A DNA stretch of 64,000 bases from Clavibacter michiganensis subsp. insidiosus (lineage in GTDB: Bacteria; Actinomycetota; Actinomycetes; Actinomycetales; Microbacteriaceae): contig NZ_MZMO01000001.1 in NCBI RefSeq assembly GCF_002240565.1, positions 1,674,001 through 1,738,000 on the forward strand, written 5' to 3'. The position numbers were made by a program, and so were the translations under genes. The stretch's first letter is position 1. Every line of letters begins with the position of its first letter. The notes under the pieces are model-generated. The model did no database searches. It was not told the origin of the DNA and saw only the letters and a program-made list of their open reading frames with translations. Shown one piece after another: positions 8,485-18,073 of the stretch.

Positions 8485-8943
8485 ATGACGACAGCACGAC
8501 TCTCCGACCTCCTCGCCGACGGCTCCGTCCGGCTCGACGCGCACGCCGACGACCGCGAGTCCGCCATCCGCCAGGCGGGCGAGGCGCTCATCGCGGCCGG
8601 CGCCGTGGAGCCCGGCTACGTGGAGGCCATGCTCGAGCGGGAGCGCTCCGTGTCCACCTTCGTGGGCGAGGGCGTCGCGGTGCCGCACGGCACCCTCGCG
8701 GCGGGACGCGACCTCGTTCGGGCCGACGCCATCAGCCTGCTGCGGCTGCCCGACGGCGTCGACTGGGACGGCCACGACGTCCGCATCGTCATCGGGATCG
8801 CGGCGACCGGGGGCGGCCACATCGCGCTGTTGTCGCGCCTCGCCGAGATCCTGCTCGACCCCGTGCGCGCCGAGCAGCTGCGTGGCGCGACCGATCCCGC
8901 GACCGTCCGTGCCCTCCTGGGAGCCGGTACGGTCGAGGGATGA
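8485..8943 (+). CDS. PTS EIIA protein, mannitol/fructose type (orphan)
   Basis: A 152-residue single-domain EIIA of the mannitol/fructose class. Such domains accept phosphate from HPr on a histidine; here the motif GVAVPHG places it at H68. The rest of the fold (ALIAAGAVEPGYVEAMLERERSVSTFVG) fits the family. GAGGAGC precedes the ATG. No EIIB, EIIC or HPr gene lies nearby, so this may be a regulatory or shared EIIA rather than part of a local transporter. Its stop overlaps the DUF885 start by 4 bases (ATGA), so the two are probably co-translated. Confidence 0.85.
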   Translation: MTTARLSDLLADGSVRLDAHADDRESAIRQAGEALIAAGAVEPGYVEAMLERERSVSTFVGEGVAVPHGTLAAGRDLVRADAISLLRLPDGVDWDGHDVRIVIGIAATGGGHIALLSRLAEILLDPVRAEQLRGATDPATVRALLGAGTVEG

Positions 8944-10619
8944 CGACGACGCCGAAGGCCCCCCGACCGCAGACGGACATCGACCGCATCGCCGAGGGGT
9001 GGATCGACGCCTCGCTCGACCTGCACCCCGAGGAGCGCGTCTACCTCGGCCGTCCGGGCCGCGAGGGCGAGTACGGCGACACGTCACCCGCGGGGCACGC
9101 GGCGCACGCCGAGGCGGCCCGCGCGGTCGTCCGGCAGCTCGCGGCGGCCACGCCCGTCGACGCGGTCGACGAGGTCACCCGCATGGACCTGACGCGCGAG
9201 CTCGAGCTCGACGTCGAGATGCACGAGGCCGGCGTGCACCTCTCCGACCTCAACGTGATCGCCTCGCCCGCGCAGGGCATCCGCGAGGTCTTCGACATTT
9301 CGCCCACGGCCACCGTGGACGACTGGGAGCACGTCGCCACGCGGCTCGGCAACGTCGCCGGCGCGGTCGACGGCTACGTCGAGACCCTGCGCGAGGGCGT
9401 CCGCCGTGGCCAGGTGCCCGCGAAGCGGCAGATCCGCGAGGTGCTCGGGCAGGTCGAGCGCCAGGCGGCGCCCGACGGCTTCTTCCGCTCCTTCGCCCAG
9501 GACGCGCGACCCGACGCGGGAGAGCTGCCCGCGTCGCTGCGCCAGGACCTGGGCGCCCGCGCCGAGGAGGCCCGCTCGGCCTACGTGCGGCTCGCCGCGT
9601 TCCTCGGCTCCGAGCTCGAGCCGGCCGGCCGCGAGGCCGACGCCGTCGGCCGCGAGCAGTACGCCCTCCGCTCCCGCTCGTTCCTCGGGGCCGAGGTCGA
9701 CCTCGACGAGACGTACGAGTGGGGCGTGGGCGAGCTCGCCCGCATGGTGGAGGAGCAGGAGGCCATCGCCCGCGAGATCCTCCCCGGCGCGAGCGTGCTC
9801 GAGGCCATCGCGCACCTCGACGGCGACGCCTCGCGCAAGCTGCACGGCACCGACGCGCTGCGCGCCTGGATGCAGGAGACGAGCGACCGCGCGGTCGAGG
9901 AGCTCGGCCGCACGCACTTCGACATCCCCCAGGAGATCCGGGCGCTCGAGTGCATGATCGCCCCCACCCAGGAGGGCGGCATCTACTACTCCGGGCCCGC
10001 GGACGACTTCAGCCGCCCCGGCCGCATGTGGTGGTCGGTGCCCGAGGGCGTCACCGAGTTCGACACGTGGCGCGAGCTGACGACCGTGTACCACGAGGGC
10101 GTCCCGGGGCACCACCTGCAGATCGCGCAGGCCACCTACAACAAGGCCGAGCTCAACACCTGGCGGCGCTTCGCCGGCACGTCGGGCCACGCGGAGGGCT
10201 GGGCGCTGTACGCCGAGCGCCTCATGCAGGAGCTCGGCTACCTCGACGACCCGGCCGACCGGCTCGGCATGCTCGACGGCCAGCGCATGCGCGCCGCCCG
10301 CGTGGTGCTCGACATCGGGGTGCACCTCGGCAAGACGCGGCCCGACGGCGAGGGCGTCTGGGACGCCGACTACGCCTTCGACTTCATGGGCCGCAACGTG
10401 AACATGGATCCGTCGTTCGTCCGCTTCGAGGTCAACCGCTACCTCGGCTGGCCGGGCCAGGCGCCCTCCTACAAGGTGGGTCAGCGCATCTGGGAGGACC
10501 TCCGCGACGAGACCCGCCGCCGCGAGGGCGACGCGTTCGACATCCGCGCGTTCCACCGCCGCGCGCTCGACATCGGCGGCGTGGGCCTCGACACCCTGCG
10601 GGCCGCGGTCCTCCGCTGA
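8940..10619 (+). CDS. DUF885 family putative metallopeptidase
   Basis: A 559-residue DUF885 protein with no signal peptide or membrane segment. Zinc-peptidase-like features are YHEGVPGHH (first His at residue 385) and, about 32 residues on, HAEGWALYAERL (His 417), the two conserved blocks of the family. The N-terminal half is helical and acidic. Cytoplasmic peptidase activity is the usual expectation, but the substrate is unknown. The start at 8940 overlaps the EIIA stop (ATGA). Three copies of an 18-bp repeat follow its stop. Confidence 0.82.
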   Translation: MTTTPKAPRPQTDIDRIAEGWIDASLDLHPEERVYLGRPGREGEYGDTSPAGHAAHAEAARAVVRQLAAATPVDAVDEVTRMDLTRELELDVEMHEAGVHLSDLNVIASPAQGIREVFDISPTATVDDWEHVATRLGNVAGAVDGYVETLREGVRRGQVPAKRQIREVLGQVERQAAPDGFFRSFAQDARPDAGELPASLRQDLGARAEEARSAYVRLAAFLGSELEPAGREADAVGREQYALRSRSFLGAEVDLDETYEWGVGELARMVEEQEAIAREILPGASVLEAIAHLDGDASRKLHGTDALRAWMQETSDRAVEELGRTHFDIPQEIRALECMIAPTQEGGIYYSGPADDFSRPGRMWWSVPEGVTEFDTWRELTTVYHEGVPGHHLQIAQATYNKAELNTWRRFAGTSGHAEGWALYAERLMQELGYLDDPADRLGMLDGQRMRAARVVLDIGVHLGKTRPDGEGVWDADYAFDFMGRNVNMDPSFVRFEVNRYLGWPGQAPSYKVGQRIWEDLRDETRRREGDAFDIRAFHRRALDIGGVGLDTLRAAVLR

Positions 10620-10632
10620 GACCGCACTCGGC

Positions 10633-10697
10633 GGTCGTCCCGCGCGGCGCGGTCGTCCCGCGCGGCGCGGTCGTCCCGCGCGGCGCGGTTGTCCCGC
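10633..10697. repeat. 18-bp tandem repeat, 3 full copies plus a decayed fourth
   Basis: The unit GGTCGTCCCGCGCGGCGC occupies 10633-10650, 10651-10668 and 10669-10686 without change. A partial fourth copy (GGTTGTCCCGCC) runs to about 10697. It lies between the DUF885 stop and the rpsA promoter. Each unit contains a short self-complementary CGCGCGGCGCG core. Confidence 0.9.
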
Positions 10698-10712
10698 CTC
10701 CCGGGCCGGGTC

Positions 10713-10718
10713 TAAGAT
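10713..10718 (+). promoter_or_regulatory. Putative -10 for rpsA
   Basis: TAAGAT, placing the transcript start near 10725 and giving a leader of about 100 bases. The hexamer lies 16 bases after the tandem repeat. Confidence 0.5.
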
Positions 10719-10723
10719 CGACT

Positions 10724-10739
10724 GTCGCATTTCTGCGAC
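10724..10739 (+). promoter_or_regulatory. Hairpin at the 5' end of the rpsA leader
   Basis: GTCGCA-TTTC-TGCGAC, a perfect 6-bp stem at the predicted mRNA 5' end. It could stabilise the leader or take part in S1 autoregulation; the latter is inference from the general behaviour of ribosomal protein leaders. Confidence 0.4.
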
Positions 10740-10823
10740 GACCCATCCGTCCGCCGCTCGACCGGTACCCGCGCGGGTCCGCGCCAGCGGCCTTATTCAT
10801 GCCCATCCTGGAGCACTAACTAC

Positions 10824-12278
10824 ATGACAATCGCAACGACCGACAAGGCGCCCAAGCAGGTCGCGATCAACGACATCGGATCTGCAGAGGACTTCCTCGC
10901 CGCGGTCGAGAAGACACTGAAGTTCTTCAACGACGGAGACCTCATCGAGGGCACCGTCGTGAAGATCGATCGGGACGAGGTCCTGATCGACGTCGGCTAC
11001 AAGACCGAGGGCGTCATCCCCTCGCGTGAGCTGTCCATCAAGCACGACGTCGACCCGACGGAGGTCGTCAAGGTCGGCGACACCGTCGAGGCCCTCGTCC
11101 TCCAGAAGGAGGACAAGGAAGGCCGTCTGATCCTGTCCAAGAAGCGCGCGCAGTACGAGCGTGCGTGGGGCGACGTGGAGAAGATCAAGGAGTCCGACGG
11201 CGTCGTCACCGGCACCGTCATCGAGGTCGTCAAGGGCGGCCTCATCGTGGACATCGGCCTCCGCGGCTTCCTCCCGGCCTCGCTCATCGAGCTGCGCCGC
11301 GTCCGCGACCTCACGCCGTACCTCGGCCAGGAGATCGAGGCCAAGATCCTCGAGCTCGACAAGAACCGCAACAACGTGGTCCTGTCGCGCCGTGCCCTGC
11401 TCGAGCAGACGCAGTCCGAGAGTCGCAGCACGTTCCTCAACAACCTCCAGAAGGGCCAGGTCCGCAAGGGCGTGGTCTCCTCGATCGTCAACTTCGGTGC
11501 GTTCGTGGACCTGGGCGGCGTCGACGGCCTCGTGCACGTCTCCGAGCTCAGCTGGAAGCACATCGAGCACGCCAGCGAGGTCGTCGAGGTGGGCCAGGAG
11601 GTGACCGTCGAGATCCTCGAGGTCGACCTGGACCGCGAGCGCGTCTCGCTGTCGCTCAAGGCGACGCAGGAGGACCCGTGGCAGGTCTTCGCCCGCACGC
11701 ACGCCATCGGCCAGGTCGCGCCCGGAAAGGTCACCAAGCTGGTGCCGTTCGGTGCGTTCGTCCGCGTGGCCGAGGGCATCGAGGGCCTCGTGCACATCTC
11801 GGAGCTCTCCGGCAAGCACGTCGAGCTCGCGGAGCAGGTCGTGTCCGTCGGCGACGAGGTGTTCGTCAAGGTCATCGACATCGACCTCGAGCGTCGCCGC
11901 ATCTCGCTGAGCCTCAAGCAGGCCAACGATGGCGTCGACCCCGAGGGCACCGAGTTCGACCCGGCCCTCTACGGCATGCTCACCGAGTACGACGACCAGG
12001 GGAACTACAAGTACCCCGAGGGCTTCGACCCGGAGACCAACGAGTGGAAGGACGGCTTCGAGTCGCAGCGCGAGACCTGGGAGCAGCAGTACGCCGCAGC
12101 CCAGGCCCGCTGGGAGGCCCACAAGAAGCAGGTCGCGGCGGCAGCCGAGGCCGAGGCGGCCGACACGGGCATCACGTCCGCCGGCCCCGGCTTCACGAGC
12201 GACTCGACGGGCGCCGGCACGCTGGCGGACGACGAGAGCCTCGCGGCGCTCCGCGAGAAGCTGTCCAGCTCGAAGTAG
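10824..12278 (+). CDS. rpsA: 30S ribosomal protein S1
   Basis: A 484-residue RNA-binding ribosomal protein with four S1 repeats, at about residues 36-105, 124-190, 210-278 and 295-364 (each with GxVxxIxxxGxFVxxxxxxGLVHxSEL-like strands). This is the four-repeat actinobacterial form, against six in Escherichia coli. The acidic C-terminal tail of about 110 residues is low complexity (AAAAEAEAADTG). The ATG at 10824 follows GGAG at a slightly long 10-base spacing. A terminator follows. Codon use is strongly biased, fitting high expression. Confidence 0.97.
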   Translation: MTIATTDKAPKQVAINDIGSAEDFLAAVEKTLKFFNDGDLIEGTVVKIDRDEVLIDVGYKTEGVIPSRELSIKHDVDPTEVVKVGDTVEALVLQKEDKEGRLILSKKRAQYERAWGDVEKIKESDGVVTGTVIEVVKGGLIVDIGLRGFLPASLIELRRVRDLTPYLGQEIEAKILELDKNRNNVVLSRRALLEQTQSESRSTFLNNLQKGQVRKGVVSSIVNFGAFVDLGGVDGLVHVSELSWKHIEHASEVVEVGQEVTVEILEVDLDRERVSLSLKATQEDPWQVFARTHAIGQVAPGKVTKLVPFGAFVRVAEGIEGLVHISELSGKHVELAEQVVSVGDEVFVKVIDIDLERRRISLSLKQANDGVDPEGTEFDPALYGMLTEYDDQGNYKYPEGFDPETNEWKDGFESQRETWEQQYAAAQARWEAHKKQVAAAAEAEAADTGITSAGPGFTSDSTGAGTLADDESLAALREKLSSSK

Positions 12279-12295
12279 CACCACCGCACCACGAC

Positions 12296-12327
12296 GAGGC
12301 CGCTCTCCCTTCGGGGAGGGCGGCCTC
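12296..12327 (+). terminator. rpsA terminator
   Basis: A 14-bp stem with one G-T pair around a TTCG tetraloop (GAGGCCGCTCTCCC / GGGAGGGCGGCCTC), 17 bases after the rpsA stop. Confidence 0.8.
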
Positions 12328-12368
12328 CGTCGTCCCCGGGCCGGTCCGTCGCCGCCCGAGCCCGCGCC

Positions 12369-12374
12369 TAGGCT
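12369..12374 (+). promoter_or_regulatory. -10 element, leaderless, for coaE
   Basis: TAGGCT, then 6 bases (GGATCC), then ATG at 12381. No Shine-Dalgarno is present. Confidence 0.65.
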
Positions 12375-12380
12375 GGATCC

Positions 12381-12995
12381 ATGCAGCTGATCGGACTGAC
12401 GGGCGGCATCGCCGCGGGCAAGACGGTGGTGGCCGACCGCCTGGCCGAGCTCGGCGCCGTGCGGATCGACGCCGACCGGCTCGCCCGCGAAGTGGTGGAG
12501 CCCGGCACGCCGGCCCTCGCGGAGATCGCCCGGCGCTACGGTCCCGGTGTGATCGCCGCGGACGGCACCCTCGACCGCCCCGCGCTCGGCGCCGTCGTGT
12601 TCCAGGATCCGGACGCGCGCCGCGACCTGGAGGCCATCACGCATCCCGCCGTGCGCGCGCTGTCGGCCGCGCGCATGGCCGCGGCGAGGGAGGCCGACCC
12701 GGACGCGGTCGTCGTCTACGACATCCCGCTCCTCGTGGAGTCCGGGCGCGTCGACGAGTTCGCCCGCGTCGTCGTGGTCCACGCGCCGCGCGAGGAGCGG
12801 ATCCGCCGCCTCGTCGAGCTCCGCGGCATGTCCGTCGAGGAGGCCGAGCGCCGGATCGCCTCGCAGGCGACCGACGAGCAGCGCCTCGCCGTCGCCGACG
12901 ACGTCATCGACTCCGGCGTCTCGCTCGCGTCGACGCTCGCGCAGACGGATCGGCTCTGGGCGAACCTGGCCGGCGGTGTCGGAGGCCGCTCGTAG
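12381..12995 (+). CDS. coaE: Dephospho-CoA kinase
   Basis: A 204-residue P-loop kinase that phosphorylates the 3'-OH of dephospho-CoA, the last step of coenzyme A synthesis. The P-loop is [11 protein letters not shown] (residues 5-15). [15 protein letters not shown] and [12 protein letters not shown] are the substrate-binding blocks. Unlike many actinobacterial CoaE proteins it has no fused C-terminal UPF0157/GrpB domain and ends at normal single-domain length. Its TAG stop is the first half of the uvrB -10 hexamer. Confidence 0.95.
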   Translation: MQLIGLTGGIAAGKTVVADRLAELGAVRIDADRLAREVVEPGTPALAEIARRYGPGVIAADGTLDRPALGAVVFQDPDARRDLEAITHPAVRALSAARMAAAREADPDAVVVYDIPLLVESGRVDEFARVVVVHAPREERIRRLVELRGMSVEEAERRIASQATDEQRLAVADDVIDSGVSLASTLAQTDRLWANLAGGVGGRS

Positions 12996-12998
12996 ACT
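12993..12998 (+). promoter_or_regulatory. -10 element, leaderless, for uvrB; contains the coaE stop
   Basis: TAGACT, then 7 bases, then ATG at 13006. The first three bases are the coaE stop codon. Confidence 0.65.
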
Positions 12999-13005
12999 CG
13001 ATGGC

Positions 13006-15072
13006 ATGCAACCCACTCGGTCCGTGCGCCCGTTCAAGGTCGTCAGCGACTACTCCCCGAGCGGCGACCAGCCCACCGCCATCGCCGAGCTGGCGGGCCG
13101 GGTCAACGCCGGCGAGCCCGACGTCGTGCTCCTCGGCGCCACGGGAACCGGCAAGTCGGCCACCGCCGCCTGGCTCATCGAGCAGGTCCAGCGGCCCACG
13201 CTGATCCTCGCGCACAACAAGACGCTCGCCGCGCAGCTCGCCACCGAGTTCCGCGAGCTCATGCCCGACAACGCGGTCGAGTACTTCGTCTCCTACTACG
13301 ACTACTACCAGCCCGAGGCCTACGTCCCGCAGACGGACACCTTCATCGAGAAGGACTCTTCGGTCAACGCCGAGGTCGAGCGCCTCCGCCACTCCACCAC
13401 CAACTCGCTGCTCAGCCGTCGCGACGTCGTCGTGGTGAGCACCGTGTCCTGCATCTACGGCCTCGGCCAGCCCGAGCAGTACATGAACGCCATGGTGGCG
13501 CTCCAGGTCGGCATGCAGATCAACCGCGACACGCTCATCCGCAAGTTCGTCTCCATGCAGTACCAGCGCAACGACGTCGACTTCTCGCGCGGCAACTTCC
13601 GCGTGCGCGGCGACACCATCGAGATCATCCCGATGTACGAGGAGCTGGCCATCCGCATCGAGATGTTCGGCGACGAGATCGAGGCGCTGTACCAGCTGCA
13701 CCCGCTCACGGGCGACGTGGTCCGCAAGATGGACTCCGTGTCCGTGTTCCCGGGCTCCCACTACGTCGCGGAGACCGAGGTCATGCGACGGGCCATCGGC
13801 ACCATCCAGCAGGAGCTCGAGGAGCGGCTCGCCGTGCTCGAGCGCGAGGGCAAGCTGCTCGAGGCGCAGCGACTTCGCATGCGCACCAACTTCGACATCG
13901 AGATGATGCAGCAGATCGGCTTCTGCTCCGGCATCGAGAACTACTCCCGCCACATCGACGGGCGCGACGCGGGGGAGGCCCCGCACTGCCTGCTCGACTA
14001 CTTCCCGGACGACTTCCTCGTCGTCATCGACGAGTCGCACGTCACCGTGCCCCAGATCGGCGCCATGTTCGAGGGCGACTCGTCGCGCAAGCGCACGCTC
14101 GTCGAGCACGGCTTCCGCCTGCCGAGCGCGCTCGACAACCGGCCGCTGAAGTGGAACGAGTTCACCGAGCGCGTGCCGCAGACCGTCTACATGTCCGCGA
14201 CGCCCGGCAAGTACGAGCTCGGCATGGGCGACGGCGTGGTGGAGCAGATCATCCGCCCCACGGGTCTCATCGACCCGGCCATCGTGGTCAAGCCCACCAA
14301 GGGCCAGATCGACGACCTGCTCGAGCAGATCCGCATCCGCGTGGAGAAGGACGAGCGCATCCTCGTCACCACGCTCACGAAGAAGATGGCGGAGGAGCTC
14401 ACCGACTACTTCGCCGAGGCGGGCGTGCGCGTGCGCTACCTCCACTCGGACGTCGACACGCTGCGCCGCGTCGAGCTCCTCAGCGAGCTGCGGGCCGGCG
14501 TGTACGACGTGCTCGTCGGCATCAACCTCCTCCGCGAGGGCCTCGACCTGCCGGAGGTGTCGCTCGTCGCGATCCTCGACGCCGACAAGGAGGGCTTCCT
14601 CCGCTCGTCCACGTCGCTCATCCAGACCATCGGCCGCGCGGCGCGCAACGTGTCCGGCGAGGTGCACATGTACGCCGACGTGCTCACCGACAGCATGAAG
14701 CGCGCCATCGAGGAGACCGACCGGCGCCGCGAGAAGCAGGTCGCCTACAACACGGAGCACGGCATCGACCCGACGCCGCTGCGCAAGCGCATCGCGGACA
14801 TCACCGAGATCCTCGCGCGCGAGGGCGAGGACACGAAGAAGATGCTGGAGGGGCGCGGCGGCGGCAAGCGCTCGCCCACGCCGAACCTGCGGCGAGAGGG
14901 CAAGGCGGCGGCGGGGGCGAACGAGCTGGAGACGATCATCTCCGACCTCAACGACCAGATGCTGCAGGCCGCGGGCGAGCTGAAGTTCGAGCTCGCGGCG
15001 CGCCTCCGCGACGAGCTGGGCGACCTCAAGCGCGAGCTGCGCCAGATGGAGAAGGCCGGCCACCTGTCCTGA
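13006..15072 (+). CDS. uvrB: UvrABC excision nuclease subunit B
   Basis: A 688-residue damage-verification helicase of nucleotide excision repair. The P-loop is GATGTGKS (residues 44-51). The beta-hairpin is [18 protein letters not shown], the DExx box is VVIDESHV, motif V/VI is [18 protein letters not shown] through QTIGRAARN, and a C-terminal UVR domain ([18 protein letters not shown]) contacts UvrA/UvrC. The ATG at 13006 is chosen over the upstream in-frame GTG at 12976 because it sits 7 bases after TAGACT and gives the normal N-terminus. It leads the uvrB-uvrA-uvrC series. Confidence 0.97.
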   Translation: MQPTRSVRPFKVVSDYSPSGDQPTAIAELAGRVNAGEPDVVLLGATGTGKSATAAWLIEQVQRPTLILAHNKTLAAQLATEFRELMPDNAVEYFVSYYDYYQPEAYVPQTDTFIEKDSSVNAEVERLRHSTTNSLLSRRDVVVVSTVSCIYGLGQPEQYMNAMVALQVGMQINRDTLIRKFVSMQYQRNDVDFSRGNFRVRGDTIEIIPMYEELAIRIEMFGDEIEALYQLHPLTGDVVRKMDSVSVFPGSHYVAETEVMRRAIGTIQQELEERLAVLEREGKLLEAQRLRMRTNFDIEMMQQIGFCSGIENYSRHIDGRDAGEAPHCLLDYFPDDFLVVIDESHVTVPQIGAMFEGDSSRKRTLVEHGFRLPSALDNRPLKWNEFTERVPQTVYMSATPGKYELGMGDGVVEQIIRPTGLIDPAIVVKPTKGQIDDLLEQIRIRVEKDERILVTTLTKKMAEELTDYFAEAGVRVRYLHSDVDTLRRVELLSELRAGVYDVLVGINLLREGLDLPEVSLVAILDADKEGFLRSSTSLIQTIGRAARNVSGEVHMYADVLTDSMKRAIEETDRRREKQVAYNTEHGIDPTPLRKRIADITEILAREGEDTKKMLEGRGGGKRSPTPNLRREGKAAAGANELETIISDLNDQMLQAAGELKFELAARLRDELGDLKRELRQMEKAGHLS

Positions 15073-15139
15073 TCGCGGCGGGCCCGGGGCCGGACGCCCC
15101 CCGTCCGGCCCGGCCGACCGCGGTGTCGGTGGCGACGCA

Positions 15140-15145
15140 TACGAT
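15140..15145 (+). promoter_or_regulatory. -10 element, leaderless, for uvrA
   Basis: TACGAT, then 6 bases, then GTG at 15152. Confidence 0.6.
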
Positions 15146-15151
15146 GGACGG

Positions 15152-18073
15152 GTGTCAATCTCCCCCGTCGAGTCCTCGTCCCTCCTGAGCGTCCGCGGCG
15201 CTCGCGTCCACAACCTCCGCGACGTCGACCTCGACATCCCGCGCGACTCCCTCGTCGTCTTCACGGGCCTGTCGGGGTCCGGCAAGTCGTCCCTCGCGTT
15301 CGACACGATCTTCGCCGAGGGCCAGCGCCGGTACGTCGAGTCGCTGTCCGCGTACGCGCGCCAGTTCCTCGGCCAGGTCGACCGGCCGGACGTCGACTTC
15401 ATCGAGGGCCTGAGCCCCGCGGTCTCCATCGACCAGAAGTCCACGAACCGCAACCCGCGCTCCACGGTGGGCACCATCACCGAGATCTTCGACTACATGC
15501 GCCTGCTGTGGGCGCGCATCGGGGTCGCGCACTGCCCCGTGTGCGGCGAGCGCATCTCCCGCCAGACCGTGCAGCAGATCGCCGACCAGCTCATGGAGCT
15601 GGAGACCGGCACCCGGTACCAGGTCGTCAGCCCCATCGTGTCCCAGAAGAAGGGCGAGTTCGTCGACCTGTTCGCGGAGCTCGCCTCCGGCGGCTACTCG
15701 CGCGCCATCGTCGACGGCGAGCTCATCCAGCTCAGCTCGCCGCCCAAGCTCAAGAAGCAGTACAAGCACGACATCTCGGTCGTCGTCGACCGACTGGTCG
15801 CGAGCGACGACATCCTGGGCCGCCTGACGGACTCGCTCGAGACCGCGCTCCGGCTCACCGACGGCATCGTCATGATCGACTTCGTCGACGTCGAGGGCCC
15901 CGCCGGCCTCCGCACGTACTCGGAGAAGCTGTCGTGCCCGAACAACCACCCCATCCAGCTCACCGAGATCGAGCCGCGCACCTTCTCGTTCAACGCGCCC
16001 TTCGGCGCGTGCCCCGAGTGCTCGGGCCTCGGCACGCGCATGTCGGTGGACCAGGAGCTCCTCATCGGCGACGAGTCGCTGAGCATCGCCGACGGCGTCA
16101 TCCTCCCGTGGACCACGCAGGGCAAGGGCCTCTTCCAGTACTACGAGAAGCTGCTCGCGGGCCTCGCGCGCGACCTCAAGTTCTCCCTCACCACTCCGTG
16201 GCGGAAGCTCTCCGAGGAGGTCCGCGAGGCGGTCCTCCGCGGCAACGACTTCGAGGTCCAGGTCAAGTGGAAGAACCGCTACGGGCGCGAGATGACGTAC
16301 TCGTCGGGCTTCGAGGGCGTCATGCCGTACATCGAGCGGCAGTTCGCCCAGGCGGAGACCGACAACCAGCGGGCGCGCTGGGGCGAGTACCTGCGCGAGA
16401 TCCCGTGCCCGGTGTGCGACGGCAAGCGCCTGAAGCCCGAGGTGCTGGCGGTGCTCGTGCACGGCGCGAACATCGCGGACGTCGCCGAGATGAGCCTCTC
16501 GGACGCGCAGGAGTTCATGGCGCAGCTCGAGCTCACCGACCGCGAGGCGCACATCGCCGCGCAGGTGCTCCGGGAGATCCGCGTGCGCCTCGAGTTCCTC
16601 ATCGAGGTGGGGCTCAACTACCTCAACCTCGCGCGGGCGGCGGCGTCGCTCTCGGGCGGCGAGGCGCAGCGCATCCGCCTGGCCACGCAGATCGGCTCGG
16701 GTCTCACGGGCGTGCTCTACGTGCTGGACGAGCCGTCCATCGGCCTGCACCAACGCGACAACCGGCGCCTCATCGAGACGCTCGTGAAGCTGCGCGACCT
16801 CGGCAACACGCTCATCGTCGTCGAGCACGACGAGGACACCATCCGCACCGCCGACTGGATCGTCGACATCGGCCCCGGCGCCGGCGTCAACGGCGGCAAG
16901 GTCGTGCACTCGGGCTCGTACGAGGGGCTCATCGAGAACCGCGAGTCGCTCACGGGCGACTACCTGGCGGGCCGCCGCGCGATCGCGACGCCCGCGAGGC
17001 GCCGGAAGATCGACAAGAAGAGGCAGATCCAGGTCGTGGGCGCTCGCGCCAACAACCTCCAGAACGTGACCGCGACCTTCCCGCTGGGCACGCTCACGGC
17101 GGTCACGGGCGTGAGCGGATCGGGCAAGTCCTCGCTCGTGAACGACATCCTCTACCGTGTCCTCGCCAACGAGCTCAACGGCGCCCGCAAGGTGCCGGGC
17201 AAGCACTCCCGCGTCACCGGGCTCGAGAACCTCGACAAGGTCGTCCACGTCGACCAGAACCCCATCGGCCGCACGCCGCGCTCGAACCCCGCCACGTACA
17301 CGGGCGTGTTCGACCGCATCCGCAACCTCTTCGCGGAGACCACCGAGGCCAAGGCCCGCGGATACCTCCCCGGCCGCTTCAGCTTCAACGTCAAGGGCGG
17401 GCGCTGCGAGGCGTGCTCGGGCGACGGCACCATCAAGATCGAGATGAACTTCCTGCCCGACGTCTACGTGGCCTGCGAGGTCTGCGGGGGAGCGCGCTAC
17501 AACCGCGACACCCTGAGCGTCCACTACAAGGGCAAGAGCATCGCCGAGGTGCTCGACATGTCCATCAGCGAGGCGGCGGACTTCTTCGAGCCGATCCAGG
17601 CCATCCACCGCTTCATGAAGACGCTGATGGACGTGGGCCTCGGCTACGTTCGGCTCGGCCAGAGCGCCACGACGCTGTCCGGCGGCGAGGCGCAGCGCGT
17701 GAAGCTGTCCACCGAGCTCCAGCGGCGGTCGAACGGCCGCAGCATCTACGTGCTCGACGAGCCCACCACAGGCCTCCACTTCGAGGACGTGCGGAAGCTC
17801 CTGCTCGTGCTCAACGGGCTGGTGGACAAGGGCAACACCGTCATCGTCATCGAGCACAACCTCGACGTCATCAAGTCCGCCGACTGGCTCATCGACATGG
17901 GGCCGGAGGGCGGCGCGGGCGGCGGCACGGTGCTCGCCACCGGCACGCCCGAGCACCTGGCCACCGTGCCGGAGAGCTACACGGGCGGCTTCCTCAAGGA
18001 GGTCCTCGACGCCGAGGCCGAGGCGGCGGCGGTCGCGTCCCAGCGTGCGCGCGAGGAGCGCGCGGCCGGCTGA
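15152..18073 (+). CDS. uvrA: UvrABC excision nuclease subunit A
   Basis: A 973-residue DNA damage sensor with two ABC ATPase modules. The first Walker A is GLSGSGKSS (39-47) with signature [14 protein letters not shown]. The second Walker A is GVSGSGKSS with [14 protein letters not shown]. Zinc-binding pairs include CPVC (near residue 128), CPEC and the CEAC...CEVC module near residues 755-785 that reads DNA. GTG at 15152 gives the usual start just before [12 protein letters not shown]. It ends in TGATG, sharing one base with uvrC. Confidence 0.97.
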   Translation: MSISPVESSSLLSVRGARVHNLRDVDLDIPRDSLVVFTGLSGSGKSSLAFDTIFAEGQRRYVESLSAYARQFLGQVDRPDVDFIEGLSPAVSIDQKSTNRNPRSTVGTITEIFDYMRLLWARIGVAHCPVCGERISRQTVQQIADQLMELETGTRYQVVSPIVSQKKGEFVDLFAELASGGYSRAIVDGELIQLSSPPKLKKQYKHDISVVVDRLVASDDILGRLTDSLETALRLTDGIVMIDFVDVEGPAGLRTYSEKLSCPNNHPIQLTEIEPRTFSFNAPFGACPECSGLGTRMSVDQELLIGDESLSIADGVILPWTTQGKGLFQYYEKLLAGLARDLKFSLTTPWRKLSEEVREAVLRGNDFEVQVKWKNRYGREMTYSSGFEGVMPYIERQFAQAETDNQRARWGEYLREIPCPVCDGKRLKPEVLAVLVHGANIADVAEMSLSDAQEFMAQLELTDREAHIAAQVLREIRVRLEFLIEVGLNYLNLARAAASLSGGEAQRIRLATQIGSGLTGVLYVLDEPSIGLHQRDNRRLIETLVKLRDLGNTLIVVEHDEDTIRTADWIVDIGPGAGVNGGKVVHSGSYEGLIENRESLTGDYLAGRRAIATPARRRKIDKKRQIQVVGARANNLQNVTATFPLGTLTAVTGVSGSGKSSLVNDILYRVLANELNGARKVPGKHSRVTGLENLDKVVHVDQNPIGRTPRSNPATYTGVFDRIRNLFAETTEAKARGYLPGRFSFNVKGGRCEACSGDGTIKIEMNFLPDVYVACEVCGGARYNRDTLSVHYKGKSIAEVLDMSISEAADFFEPIQAIHRFMKTLMDVGLGYVRLGQSATTLSGGEAQRVKLSTELQRRSNGRSIYVLDEPTTGLHFEDVRKLLLVLNGLVDKGNTVIVIEHNLDVIKSADWLIDMGPEGGAGGGTVLATGTPEHLATVPESYTGGFLKEVLDAEAEAAAVASQRAREERAAG

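Noticed and set aside
5740..9087. Very long minus-strand open frame (1115 codons) opposite polA
   Set aside because: It is an Arg/Ala/Gly/Val-rich shadow of the polA, EIIA and DUF885 codons in high-GC DNA, with no recognisable domain and no ribosome-binding site. The same holds for other long antisense frames (12904-15480, 15155-17956, 22873-25032, 47109-50357).
10633..10697. Tandem repeats as a CRISPR array
   Set aside because: The units are directly adjacent with no spacers, and no cas genes are present.
12976..13005. Earlier in-frame GTG start for uvrB
   Set aside because: It lies inside coaE and upstream of the predicted transcript start. ATG at 13006 gives the normal UvrB start.
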